The notes beneath the pieces were generated by a model, which saw only the letters and a program-made list of their open reading frames with translations, was not told where the DNA came from and ran no database searches. The translations under genes and the position numbers were made by a program. This document shows, piece by piece, positions 1 through 5,158 of a stretch of 8,858 nucleotides of DNA; within the stretch, counting starts at the first letter, position 1; each line of letters begins with the position of its first letter. Origin of the DNA: an uncultured Clostridia bacterium. Lineage in GTDB: Bacteria; Bacillota; Clostridia; Oscillospirales; Ruminococcaceae. Where the stretch lies: assembly GCA_946533615.1 (NCBI GenBank), contig CAMNBY010000326.1, forward strand, positions 1 through 8,858, read 5' to 3'.

Positions 1-124
1 CCAGCTTTCCGTCATATTACCCATATTCTCCTTGACTTGCGCCAGCAAGCCTGCGTCGAATATAGGCAATCTGACGAAAACCTGGACGTCGCATCTGACG
101 CACAGGAGTTGTGCGGTATTGCCT
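1..124 (+). repeat. MITE-like intergenic element, left copy, cut by window edge
   Basis: This is the right-hand part of a short inverted-repeat element. Bases 6-35 match bases 8827-8856 at 29 of 30 positions in the same orientation. The element ends at 108-124 with GTTGTGCGGTATTGCCT, the reverse complement of the 8772-8788 terminus at 16 of 17 positions. Combining the two partial copies predicts an element of about 175 bp: terminal repeat, ~40 bp, the 30-bp core, ~70 bp, inverted terminal repeat. It encodes no transposase in the visible part. On the minus strand the core reads AAGGAG followed by ATG codons, so a leftward gene starting at the window edge cannot be excluded. Confidence 0.7.
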
Positions 125-138
125 AAACAACTTCATTT

Positions 139-170
139 CACCGCCCTTTCACGGGCGGTGTTTTTTCTTT
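139..170 (+). terminator. Intrinsic terminator upstream of the regulator gene
   Basis: A perfect 8-bp stem CACCGCCC (139-146) / GGGCGGTG (153-160) with a 6-base loop is followed by TTTTTTCTTTT. It would stop rightward transcription entering from beyond the window or from the repeat, isolating the two-component operon, whose promoter begins within a few bases of the T-tract. Confidence 0.85.
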
Positions 171-175
171 TCCGA

Positions 176-229
176 TTGACAATTATTGTTTGTTGTGTTA
201 AACTAATTTTAAGGCTTTGGAGCTATAAT
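176..229 (+). promoter_or_regulatory. Promoter and candidate operator of the two-component operon
   Basis: Two readings are possible. One is TTGACA (176-181), a 17-base spacer and TAAACT (199-204) preceded by TG at 196-197. The other is the consensus TATAAT at 224-229, which has no good -35 but has a direct repeat TTAAAC (198-203) / TTAAGG (209-214) with 11-bp spacing. The second reading matches the VTC promoter, where a 17-bp block at the same distance from TATAAT is 13/17 identical (198-214 versus 2319-2335). An 11-bp direct repeat is typical for OmpR/PhoB-family regulators, so autoregulation is inferred. Confidence 0.65.
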
Positions 230-262
230 ATTTTTATACAAGACCTCAAAAGGAGCGATACT

Positions 263-940
263 ATGAGACTTCTTCTTGCAGAGGACGAGCACGAGCTTTC
301 AAACGCTCTGTGCGCTGTGCTTAAACATAACAATTATTCAGTTGACGCGGTCTATGACGGGGCCGACGCCTATGCCTACGGCAGGAGCGGCGACTACGAC
401 GGCATAGTTCTTGACCTGATGATGCCGAAGATGAACGGCATCGAGGTGCTTAAAAAGCTTCGCGCCGAGGGGATAGCCTCGCCCGTGCTGATACTTACCG
501 CAAAGAGCGAGACCGACGACAAGATCACGGGTCTTGACGCAGGGGCTGACGACTACCTGACGAAGCCGTTCTCAATGGGCGAGCTGCTTGCACGGATAAG
601 GGCGATGACCCGCCGCAAGGCCGACTTTGCGCCAAATCTTCTGACCGCAGGCAACATCAGCCTCAGCCGCGAGACTTTCGAGCTTGAAGGCCCCGAGGGC
701 AAGCAGCGTTTAAGCTCCAAGGAATTCCAGCTCATGGAGATGCTGATGATAAACAGCGGCCAGCTGATCTCTACCGAGCGCTTTATGGAAAAGATCTGGG
801 GCTACGACTCGGACGCCGAGATCAATGTGGTGTGGGTGTACATCTCCTACCTTAGAAAGAAGCTCACCGCCCTTGGCGCAGACATCGAGATCAAGGCTGC
901 AAGAGGGGTAGGCTACTCAATTGAACGCAGGAGCAAATAG
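263..940 (+). CDS. OmpR/PhoB-family two-component response regulator
   Basis: This is a 225-residue DNA-binding response regulator. The receiver domain (about 1-115) has the full active site: acidic pair E7-D8, phospho-acceptor D51 in VLDLMMP, T79 and K101 in TKPF. The C-terminal winged-helix domain (about 128-222) carries the family pattern VYISYLRKKL and ends with ARGVGYSIE. The start chosen is the ATG preceded by AAAGGAG at 249-255; the reading frame is open further upstream, but that extension crosses the terminator and promoter and is not credible. The sensor kinase follows after a 63-base gap, so the two form an operon. Phosphorylated by the kinase, it should bind direct repeats near promoters; candidate sites lie in front of itself and of the VTC gene. 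The signal it answers to cannot be read from the sequence. Confidence 0.95.
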   Translation: MRLLLAEDEHELSNALCAVLKHNNYSVDAVYDGADAYAYGRSGDYDGIVLDLMMPKMNGIEVLKKLRAEGIASPVLILTAKSETDDKITGLDAGADDYLTKPFSMGELLARIRAMTRRKADFAPNLLTAGNISLSRETFELEGPEGKQRLSSKEFQLMEMLMINSGQLISTERFMEKIWGYDSDAEINVVWVYISYLRKKLTALGADIEIKAARGVGYSIERRSK

Positions 941-944
941 CAGC

Positions 945-959
945 GCACAACGATTGTGC
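945..959. repeat. Small palindrome and repeat-like spacer between regulator and kinase
   Basis: The 63-base gap (941-1003) holds a perfect palindrome GCACAA-cga-TTGTGC, followed by ATTGTG/CATCGTG-like words. They resemble the heptamer vocabulary (ATTGTGC) of the larger element at 4191-4460, so this may be a decayed fragment of the same repeat type. No T-tract follows, so it is not an intrinsic terminator. It could set the ratio of regulator to kinase through mRNA processing, which is speculative. Confidence 0.4.
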
Positions 960-1003
960 ATCGTGAACAGAGCATTGTGTATCGAAAAAAGGCGGTGAAA
1001 TAA

Positions 1004-2284
1004 ATGTTCAGAAAGCTTCGGAGACGGTTCGTGCTTATCGCGATGATCTCTATGGTGAGCGTGCTGTCGCTGGTTGTGGCAGCTATCAACATCATCAATT
1101 ATTACCAGATAAAACAAAACGAGGATCAGCTCATGGAAATGATCCTCGATAACGGCGGCACCTTCCCCGAGTTCTTCGGGCGGAAAAAGGACGGCATGGG
1201 TGCGCAGCCTCCGTCCGAGCGCGAGCACACCGACTACCGCGACCTCCCCGAAAAGCAGCACAAGCTGATAAACGAGGAGACCAAATATCAGACGAGATAT
1301 TTTACGGCGACGTTCTCCGAGGGCGAGCTGAAATCCGTTGACACCTCGCAGATCGCAGCCGTCGATGACGACGAGGCAAGCGACCTTGCGAAGCAGGCTC
1401 TCGACAGCGGCAAGGACTCGGGCAGGATAGACAACTACCGCTACTCCTGCCGCGAGCAGAACGGCAAGACCATCTACGTCTTCCTTGACGTAAGAACGAA
1501 TTTGCAGCAGAAGCAGAATATTCTTATAGTTTCCCTGCTGATACTGCTGGCAAGCGCCGTGTTGGTGTTCATACTGCTGTGGCTGCTCTCGAGGCGGGTC
1601 ATCCGCCCCTTTGTCGAGATGCACGAGAAGCAGAAGCAGTTCATCACCGACGCCAGCCACGAGATCAAAACGCCGCTGGCAATAATCTCCGCCAACACCG
1701 AGGTCATCGAGATGACAAGCGAGCCTACGGAATGGACAGAGAGCATAAAGAACCAGATCAAGCGGCTGGACGGCCTTGTAAAAGACCTTGTCCGCCTTTC
1801 GAAGACAGACGAGGCGGCAAGCAGGGTGCAGTTCGCAGAGTTCGATATTTCCGCGGCAGTCGAGGAGGCCGCAGCTGCCTTCGAGACTCCCGCAAAGACA
1901 CACGGCCTCGGCTTCGGGCTGGACGTTGACGGGGACATCACCCTGAACGGCAGCGAAGAAATGATAAGGCAGGCAGTGAGCATCTTCACCGACAACGCCG
2001 TTAAATACTGCGACGAGGGCGGCGACATCGAAGTCAGCCTGAAACGCACCCACAAGCACATCAGGCTCTGTGTTTCAAACACCTGCAAGGAACCGCCGAA
2101 GGGCGACCTCTCGCGGCTGTTCGACCGCTTCTACCGCTCGGACGAAGCAAGGCAGCGCAAGGGCAGCGGCGGCTACGGCATCGGGCTTTCGATAGTCAAG
2201 GCCACAGCCGACGCCCACAAGGCCAAAGCAGAATGCAAGGCCGAAAACGGCAGGATAAGCTTCGGGCTGGTATTCCGCTGCTGA
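1004..2284 (+). CDS. Membrane sensor histidine kinase
   Basis: This is a 426-residue sensor kinase, the partner of the preceding regulator. Transmembrane segments lie at about 11-33 and 173-196, enclosing a ~140-residue extracytoplasmic sensor region (33-172) rich in charged residues that I do not recognise. The dimerisation/phosphoacceptor helix has DASHEIKTPL with H219. The ATP-binding domain has the N box with N331 (TDNAVKYC), the F box LFDRFYRSD (372-380) and the G2 box GSGGYGIGLSI (387-397). The G1 box is degenerate: where DxGxG is usual the protein reads VSNTCKEPP (357-365). Similar Asn-for-Asp variants occur in other Firmicutes kinases, so activity is still likely. There is no HAMP or PAS domain of normal size. 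The ATG is preceded by a modest GGCGGTGA ribosome binding site at 991-998. Confidence 0.94.
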   Translation: MFRKLRRRFVLIAMISMVSVLSLVVAAINIINYYQIKQNEDQLMEMILDNGGTFPEFFGRKKDGMGAQPPSEREHTDYRDLPEKQHKLINEETKYQTRYFTATFSEGELKSVDTSQIAAVDDDEASDLAKQALDSGKDSGRIDNYRYSCREQNGKTIYVFLDVRTNLQQKQNILIVSLLILLASAVLVFILLWLLSRRVIRPFVEMHEKQKQFITDASHEIKTPLAIISANTEVIEMTSEPTEWTESIKNQIKRLDGLVKDLVRLSKTDEAASRVQFAEFDISAAVEEAAAAFETPAKTHGLGFGLDVDGDITLNGSEEMIRQAVSIFTDNAVKYCDEGGDIEVSLKRTHKHIRLCVSNTCKEPPKGDLSRLFDRFYRSDEARQRKGSGGYGIGLSIVKATADAHKAKAECKAENGRISFGLVFRC

Positions 2285-2307
2285 GGCGCCGCATTTTTCA
2301 CTCAGCT

Positions 2308-2350
2308 TTCACATTGATTTAAGTTAAGTTTTAGGTCGGGATAGTATAAT
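2308..2350 (+). promoter_or_regulatory. Promoter of the VTC-DUF4956 operon with direct-repeat operator
   Basis: A consensus TATAAT (2345-2350) lacks a recognisable -35 hexamer. In its place are hexamers at 11-bp steps: TTCACA (2308-2313), TTAAGT (2319-2324) and TTTAGG (2330-2335). The last two fall in a 17-bp block 13/17 identical to, and at the same offset from TATAAT as, one in the regulator promoter. A strong -10, weak -35 and operator at roughly -38 to -22 fit an activator-dependent promoter. The leader that follows has a doubled AAAGACAA word at 2351-2368 before the GGGGG ribosome binding site. Confidence 0.65.
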
Positions 2351-2381
2351 AAAGACAACGAAAGACAAAGGGGGTAAGGAT

Positions 2382-3131
2382 ATGGCAGGCTTTCAGGCGG
2401 TGTTCAAGAGAGTCGAGCAGAAATATCTGCTCACAGAGCACCAGTACACAGAGCTCAGGAAGCGCCTCGACAGTTACATGACAGTCGATCAGTACGGCGA
2501 GACCACTATCTGCAATATCTATTACGATACTCCGACGCATCTTCTTGTGCGCAGGTCGATGGAAAAGCCCATCTACAAGGAGAAGCTGAGAGTTCGCAGC
2601 TACGGCACTCCGAAGAACGAGGACTCGACGGTCTTCGTCGAGGTCAAGAAGAAATTCAAGGGCGTTGTCTACAAGCGCAGGATCTCGATGAAGCTTGAGG
2701 AATCAAGGCGGTTCACGAACGGCGAGAGAGTCGGCGTGAAGAACAAGCAGATCGAAAACGAGCTGCTGTACTTCATGAAGCTTTACACGGGGATAGCCCC
2801 TGCGATGTATCTCAGCTATGACCGCATCGCAATGTTCGGCAACGAGGACCCCGAGCTTAGGGTGACCTTCGACCGCAACATCACCTACCGCGAGGAAGAC
2901 CTGGACCTGAAAAGCGGCTCCTACGGCGAGAAGCTTTTGCAGGACGGCAGGCGGATAATGGAGATCAAGATCGCAAACGCCATGCCCCTTTGGCTGGTAC
3001 ATATACTTGACGAGCTTGAGATAAGGCAAGCGTCCTTCTCGAAATACGGCTCGGCATTTCAGCAGGTCTGCAAGGACCGCAAGGCCAAAGAAAACGAAAA
3101 TGAAAAAGGAAAGGTGACCGACTGTGCTTAA
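2382..3131 (+). CDS. VTC-domain (polyphosphate polymerase domain) protein
   Basis: This is a 249-residue cytoplasmic protein made almost entirely of the VTC catalytic domain known from yeast Vtc4, which builds polyphosphate from ATP in a tunnel lined by basic residues. Visible family signatures in order are EQKY (12-15), NIYYDTPT (45-52), EKLRVRSYG (67-75), FVEVKKKFKG (85-94), TFDRNITYR (162-170), MEIK (193-196) and SFSKYGSAFQ (218-227), so the basic and acidic tunnel residues appear intact. There is no SPX domain and no membrane segment, as usual for bacterial members. The start ATG follows GGGGGTAAGG. It overlaps the downstream DUF4956 gene by 8 bases, a pairing common in Clostridia, which suggests that the membrane protein anchors or channels its product. 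The actual product of bacterial members is not firmly established. Confidence 0.9.
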   Translation: MAGFQAVFKRVEQKYLLTEHQYTELRKRLDSYMTVDQYGETTICNIYYDTPTHLLVRRSMEKPIYKEKLRVRSYGTPKNEDSTVFVEVKKKFKGVVYKRRISMKLEESRRFTNGERVGVKNKQIENELLYFMKLYTGIAPAMYLSYDRIAMFGNEDPELRVTFDRNITYREEDLDLKSGSYGEKLLQDGRRIMEIKIANAMPLWLVHILDELEIRQASFSKYGSAFQQVCKDRKAKENENEKGKVTDCA

Positions 3132-3819
3132 CACTATTACTTCTCTTACCGCTTCACTTACAACTATCTCCTCCGTGGCGATAGACAACAAGACCTTTGC
3201 AATGTGCAGCGCCGTTTCGCTGCTGCTTGGTCTGCTGATAAGCTTCACGTTCTGCTTCAAACAGAAGAAATCCAAGGGCTTTATCCTCGCCCTGACTATC
3301 CTGCCGCTTATCGTGCAGGTGATCATCATGATGGTAAACGGGAACGTCGGCACGGGCGTTGCGGTAATGGGCGCATTCAGCCTTGTAAGGTTCCGCTCCG
3401 TTCCCGGAAACGCCAAGGAGATCTGCGGTATCTTCCTTGCAATGGCAGTTGGCCTTGCAACAGGCACAGACCAGCTGGTGCTGGCGGCAGTGTTCACAAC
3501 GGTCGCCTGCGCGGTGGCTCTGATCTTCACCTTTACTCCCATCGGCAACATCAAGGAGAACGAAAAGACACTGACGGTCACTATCCCCGAGTCCCTCGAC
3601 TACACCGAGATCTTCGACGATATATTTGAAAAGTATCTCTCGGCCTGCGAGCTTGAGGTCGTAAAGACCACCGCTATGGGCAGCCTTTACAGGCTGAAGT
3701 ATTCTGTCATCTTCAAGGACTCCAAGAGCGTTAAGAAGATGCTTGACGAGATCCGCGAGAGAAACGGCAACCTTGAAGTAATGTGCGGCAAGAAGGAGAC
3801 CCCCGAGGAGCAGCTCTGA
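3124..3819 (+). CDS. DUF4956 integral membrane protein, partner of the VTC protein
   Basis: This is a 231-residue membrane protein of the DUF4956 family. Hydrophobic segments lie at about 25-44, 53-72, 76-90, 101-117 and 119-137. The family signature is the stretch around GAFSLVRFRS (83-92) followed by PGNAKEI (94-100). The C-terminal ~85 residues (145-231) form a soluble, mixed charged domain. The start is a GTG inside the end of the VTC gene, preceded by GGAAAGG at about 3109-3115, and the 8-base overlap implies translational coupling. Family function is unknown; constant adjacency to VTC proteins suggests a membrane complex handling polyphosphate or a related polymer. Unlike many VTC/DUF4956 clusters, no CotH-type kinase gene follows here; a terminator does. 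Confidence 0.88.
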   Translation: MLNTITSLTASLTTISSVAIDNKTFAMCSAVSLLLGLLISFTFCFKQKKSKGFILALTILPLIVQVIIMMVNGNVGTGVAVMGAFSLVRFRSVPGNAKEICGIFLAMAVGLATGTDQLVLAAVFTTVACAVALIFTFTPIGNIKENEKTLTVTIPESLDYTEIFDDIFEKYLSACELEVVKTTAMGSLYRLKYSVIFKDSKSVKKMLDEIRERNGNLEVMCGKKETPEEQL

Positions 3820-3863
3820 GCCGAAGACAAACCAAGCTTTCATATTTTTTACCCCCTATTTTG

Positions 3864-3901
3864 GCAGGGCGGCTGTACACTTGCGGCCGTCCTGCTTTTT
3901 T
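3864..3901 (+). terminator. Intrinsic terminator of the VTC-DUF4956 operon
   Basis: The stem GCAGGGCGGC (3864-3873) / GCCGTCCTGC (3886-3895) has 10 pairs with one G-U wobble and a 12-base loop. It is followed by six Ts (3896-3901). It lies 45 bases after the DUF4956 stop, and the next promoter starts immediately after it. Confidence 0.9.
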
Positions 3902-3903
3902 GC

Positions 3904-3932
3904 TTGCAATCTTCGGGCGGGGGTGGTATAAT
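3904..3932 (+). promoter_or_regulatory. Promoter of the CopZ-like gene
   Basis: TTGCAA (3904-3909), a 17-base spacer and consensus TATAAT (3927-3932) with an extended TG at 3924-3925 form a near-ideal vegetative promoter. The leader that follows has AGACA twice before AAAGGAGG, resembling the VTC leader. I see no clear operator such as a CopY or CsoR box, so copper regulation cannot be claimed. Confidence 0.8.
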
Positions 3933-3962
3933 ATAGACAGCAAGACAAAAGGAGGCGCAGTT

Positions 3963-4184
3963 ATGTACAAGAATATCATAGGAGTAGAGGGCATGAAGTG
4001 CCCCAAGTGTGAGGAGCGGGTCTGCAAGGCTTTTGAAAAGGCCTTCGGCGCAAAGAAGACCTCGGCCTCCCACAAAAAGAGCGTGGCGAAGTTCATCTCC
4101 GAGTCTGAGGTGACAGCGGAGGCGGCAGCAGCAGCCCTGGACGGCACAGGCTTCACGGTGGTCTCCTGCGAGAGCAAAGGCTGA
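3963..4184 (+). CDS. Small heavy-metal-associated (HMA) domain protein, CopZ-like
   Basis: This is a 73-residue single-domain protein. The metal site is GMKCPKC (10-16), matching the GMxCxxC motif of CopZ/Atx1/MerP proteins, where the two cysteines (C13, C16) bind Cu(I) or a similar soft metal. Length and predicted beta-alpha-beta order fit a free-standing chaperone. The start ATG has a strong AAAGGAGG (3948-3955) 7 bases upstream; the frame continues upstream but would run back through the terminator. It is transcribed alone from its own promoter. No copper P-type ATPase or metal regulator is in the window, so the partner and metal are unknown. A third cysteine (C69) near the C-terminus is not part of the motif. 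Confidence 0.88.
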   Translation: MYKNIIGVEGMKCPKCEERVCKAFEKAFGAKKTSASHKKSVAKFISESEVTAEAAAAALDGTGFTVVSCESKG

Positions 4185-4190
4185 CTTCAA

Positions 4191-4460
4191 TGCACAATTC
4201 ACAATTCACAATGCACAATGATTGTGCCGCCTGCGGCGGTATTTTGCCGCGAAGCGGGTAGAATTGGCAATTCACAATTAGTGAGAAAACCGAATTGTGT
4301 ATTTGAGCGTGAATTGTGCCCATTACAACAAGTTACGACGGCCGAATAGTATTCCCCTGACAGGGGAAATGTCCGTAGGACAAAAGGGTAAAACGTGCGC
4401 TTCGCGCACACCATAATTGTGCATTGTGCATTGTGCATTATGCATTATGCATTATGAATT
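4191..4460. repeat. Intergenic element with inverted heptamer arrays and internal hairpins
   Basis: The non-coding stretch after the CopZ-like gene is a structured repeat element. Its left end has four tandem heptamers (CACAATT/CACAATG, 4193-4220); its right end has six heptamers of the opposite strand (ATTGTGC then ATTATGC, 4416-4457). The arrays are thus inverted relative to each other and could pair into a long stem. Inside are hairpins CCGCC-tgc-GGCGG (4227-4239, followed by TATTTT, possibly a weak terminator for the preceding gene), TTCCCCTG-a-CAGGGGAA (4352-4368), TGTCC-gta-GGACA (4370-4382) and GTGCGC-ttc-GCGCAC (4395-4409). There is no convincing gene or transposase, so it behaves like a MITE or palindromic intergenic repeat. 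Confidence 0.7.
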
Positions 4461-4461
4461 A

Positions 4462-4504
4462 AAAACATCCTTTCTGCCAAGAATAGGGGCAGGAGGGATG
4501 TTTT
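4462..4504 (+). promoter_or_regulatory. Hairpin burying the ribosome binding site of the CHAP-like gene
   Basis: The arms AAAACATCCTTTCTGCC (4462-4478) and GGCAGGAGGGATGTTTT (4488-4504) form a continuous 17-bp stem with only two G-U pairs and a 9-base loop. The Shine-Dalgarno AGGAGGG (4491-4497) lies wholly in the 3' arm and the GTG start codon follows directly. On mRNA this should block ribosome access unless opened. On the minus strand the same hairpin ends in TTTTTAATT and looks like an intrinsic terminator, although no minus-strand gene leads into it. It may be a translational switch, a terminator or the end of a mobile element. Confidence 0.7.
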
Positions 4505-5158
4505 GTGTTTATTATCAGGAATTTTGTGGCAGCACTTGCGGGGCTGGTGTTTGCGGCCTTGTGCGTGCTTCCCTGCTCGGCAGAGACTGTCGAGATCACC
4601 CGCGACGGCCAGCAGGTCGATGAGCTTGCAGGAGTGCCTGCGCTTTACGTCACCTATCCAAGCGACACGGGAGAATACTGCTGCGCGGGATATGTAATGC
4701 GGTTTTACCGCGAGCTTTTCGGGCTGTCTGTCACGGACATCAACACCGTTGACGGGCCGCCGGTATTCAGCAAAGCGGGCCACACCGTGACCCTCGAGCA
4801 GACCGACTCTCCCCGACGCTTCGACCTCGCCCAGACGAGAGAACGCACCCACGTTGCGGTGGTGAAATATCCCGCAGCAGGCGGCGCGGTCGTTGTCGAG
4901 CAGAACTATAAATACTACGACGGCGGCAGGCTCGTTGCCGAGCGGGACAGGCTTGCCCCCGCAGAGGAGTATGTGTTTTACAGGGTGCTGATCGACGGGC
5001 GCGAGATAGCCTCACCCACAAGCGATCATGAGGCCGCAAAAAAACCTCCCCGTTCAGGGGAGGCGGTTCTTTCGGAGGGGCTGCAAAGCGCCGTGTCGGG
5101 GGTCATTCGGTTCATTCAGGCTCTGCGGGGGCTTCTGGCGGGTGTACACCCAATCTGA
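4505..5158 (+). CDS. Secreted CHAP-like cysteine amidase/peptidase domain protein
   Basis: This is a 217-residue predicted exported protein. Residues 1-26 are a signal peptide (RNF, a hydrophobic core, then PCSA before ETV). The rest up to about 162 resembles a CHAP domain: the cysteine segment YCCAGYVMRFYRELFG (58-73) with candidate nucleophile C60, THVAVVKY (115-122) with H116, and VVEQNY (130-135) supplying E132 and N134. CHAP enzymes cut peptidoglycan peptides or amide bonds, so a cell-wall role outside the membrane is inferred. The GTG start is supported by AGGAGGG and by the signal peptide. The tail from about 170 is unrelated to the domain: it is encoded across the opposite-strand terminator and the last 47 bases of the convergent gene, suggesting loss of an earlier stop codon. 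The family call is by motif only. Confidence 0.65.
   Translation: MFIIRNFVAALAGLVFAALCVLPCSAETVEITRDGQQVDELAGVPALYVTYPSDTGEYCCAGYVMRFYRELFGLSVTDINTVDGPPVFSKAGHTVTLEQTDSPRRFDLAQTRERTHVAVVKYPAAGGAVVVEQNYKYYDGGRLVAERDRLAPAEEYVFYRVLIDGREIASPTSDHEAAKKPPRSGEAVLSEGLQSAVSGVIRFIQALRGLLAGVHPI
5038..5063 (-). terminator. Intrinsic terminator of the minus-strand operon
   Basis: Read on the minus strand, CCTCCCC (5063-5057), a 5-base loop and GGGGAGG (5051-5045) are followed by seven Ts (5044-5038). It sits 48 bases past the stop of the DHHW-type gene. On the plus strand the hairpin lacks a T-tract, so it is one-directional, and it lies inside the coding sequence of the convergent CHAP-like gene. Confidence 0.88.

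Noticed and set aside
32..262. Long N-terminal extension of the response regulator in the same frame
   Set aside because: It would translate the repeat end, an intrinsic terminator and the promoter; the receiver domain starts exactly at the ATG at 263, which has a good ribosome binding site.
917..2088. Long minus-strand reading frames (380 and 204 codons) opposite the sensor kinase
   Set aside because: They are antisense shadows of a high-GC coding gene; they lack recognisable domains and ribosome binding sites, and the plus-strand kinase has clear motifs.
2703..3843. Minus-strand frames of 292 and 229 codons opposite the VTC and DUF4956 genes
   Set aside because: The plus-strand genes match known families and are transcribed from a clear promoter; the opposite frames have low-complexity, unfamiliar translations.
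3820..3962. Metal-responsive operator or riboswitch before the CopZ-like gene
   Set aside because: The leader is only about 30 bases after the promoter and contains no recognisable inverted operator; the only strong structure is the terminator of the preceding operon.
4199..4438. 79-codon minus-strand frame in the intergenic repeat
   Set aside because: It is made of the heptamer arrays and hairpins, with no ribosome binding site or protein-like composition.
4191..4460. CRISPR array
   Set aside because: The repeats are 7 bases, contiguous and without spacers, and the two arrays are inverted; no cas genes are nearby.
4417..4697. Alternative plus-strand frames at the start of the CHAP-like gene, including the ATG at 4498
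   Set aside because: They start inside repeats or the hairpin and give no signal peptide or domain; the GTG frame at 4505 has both.
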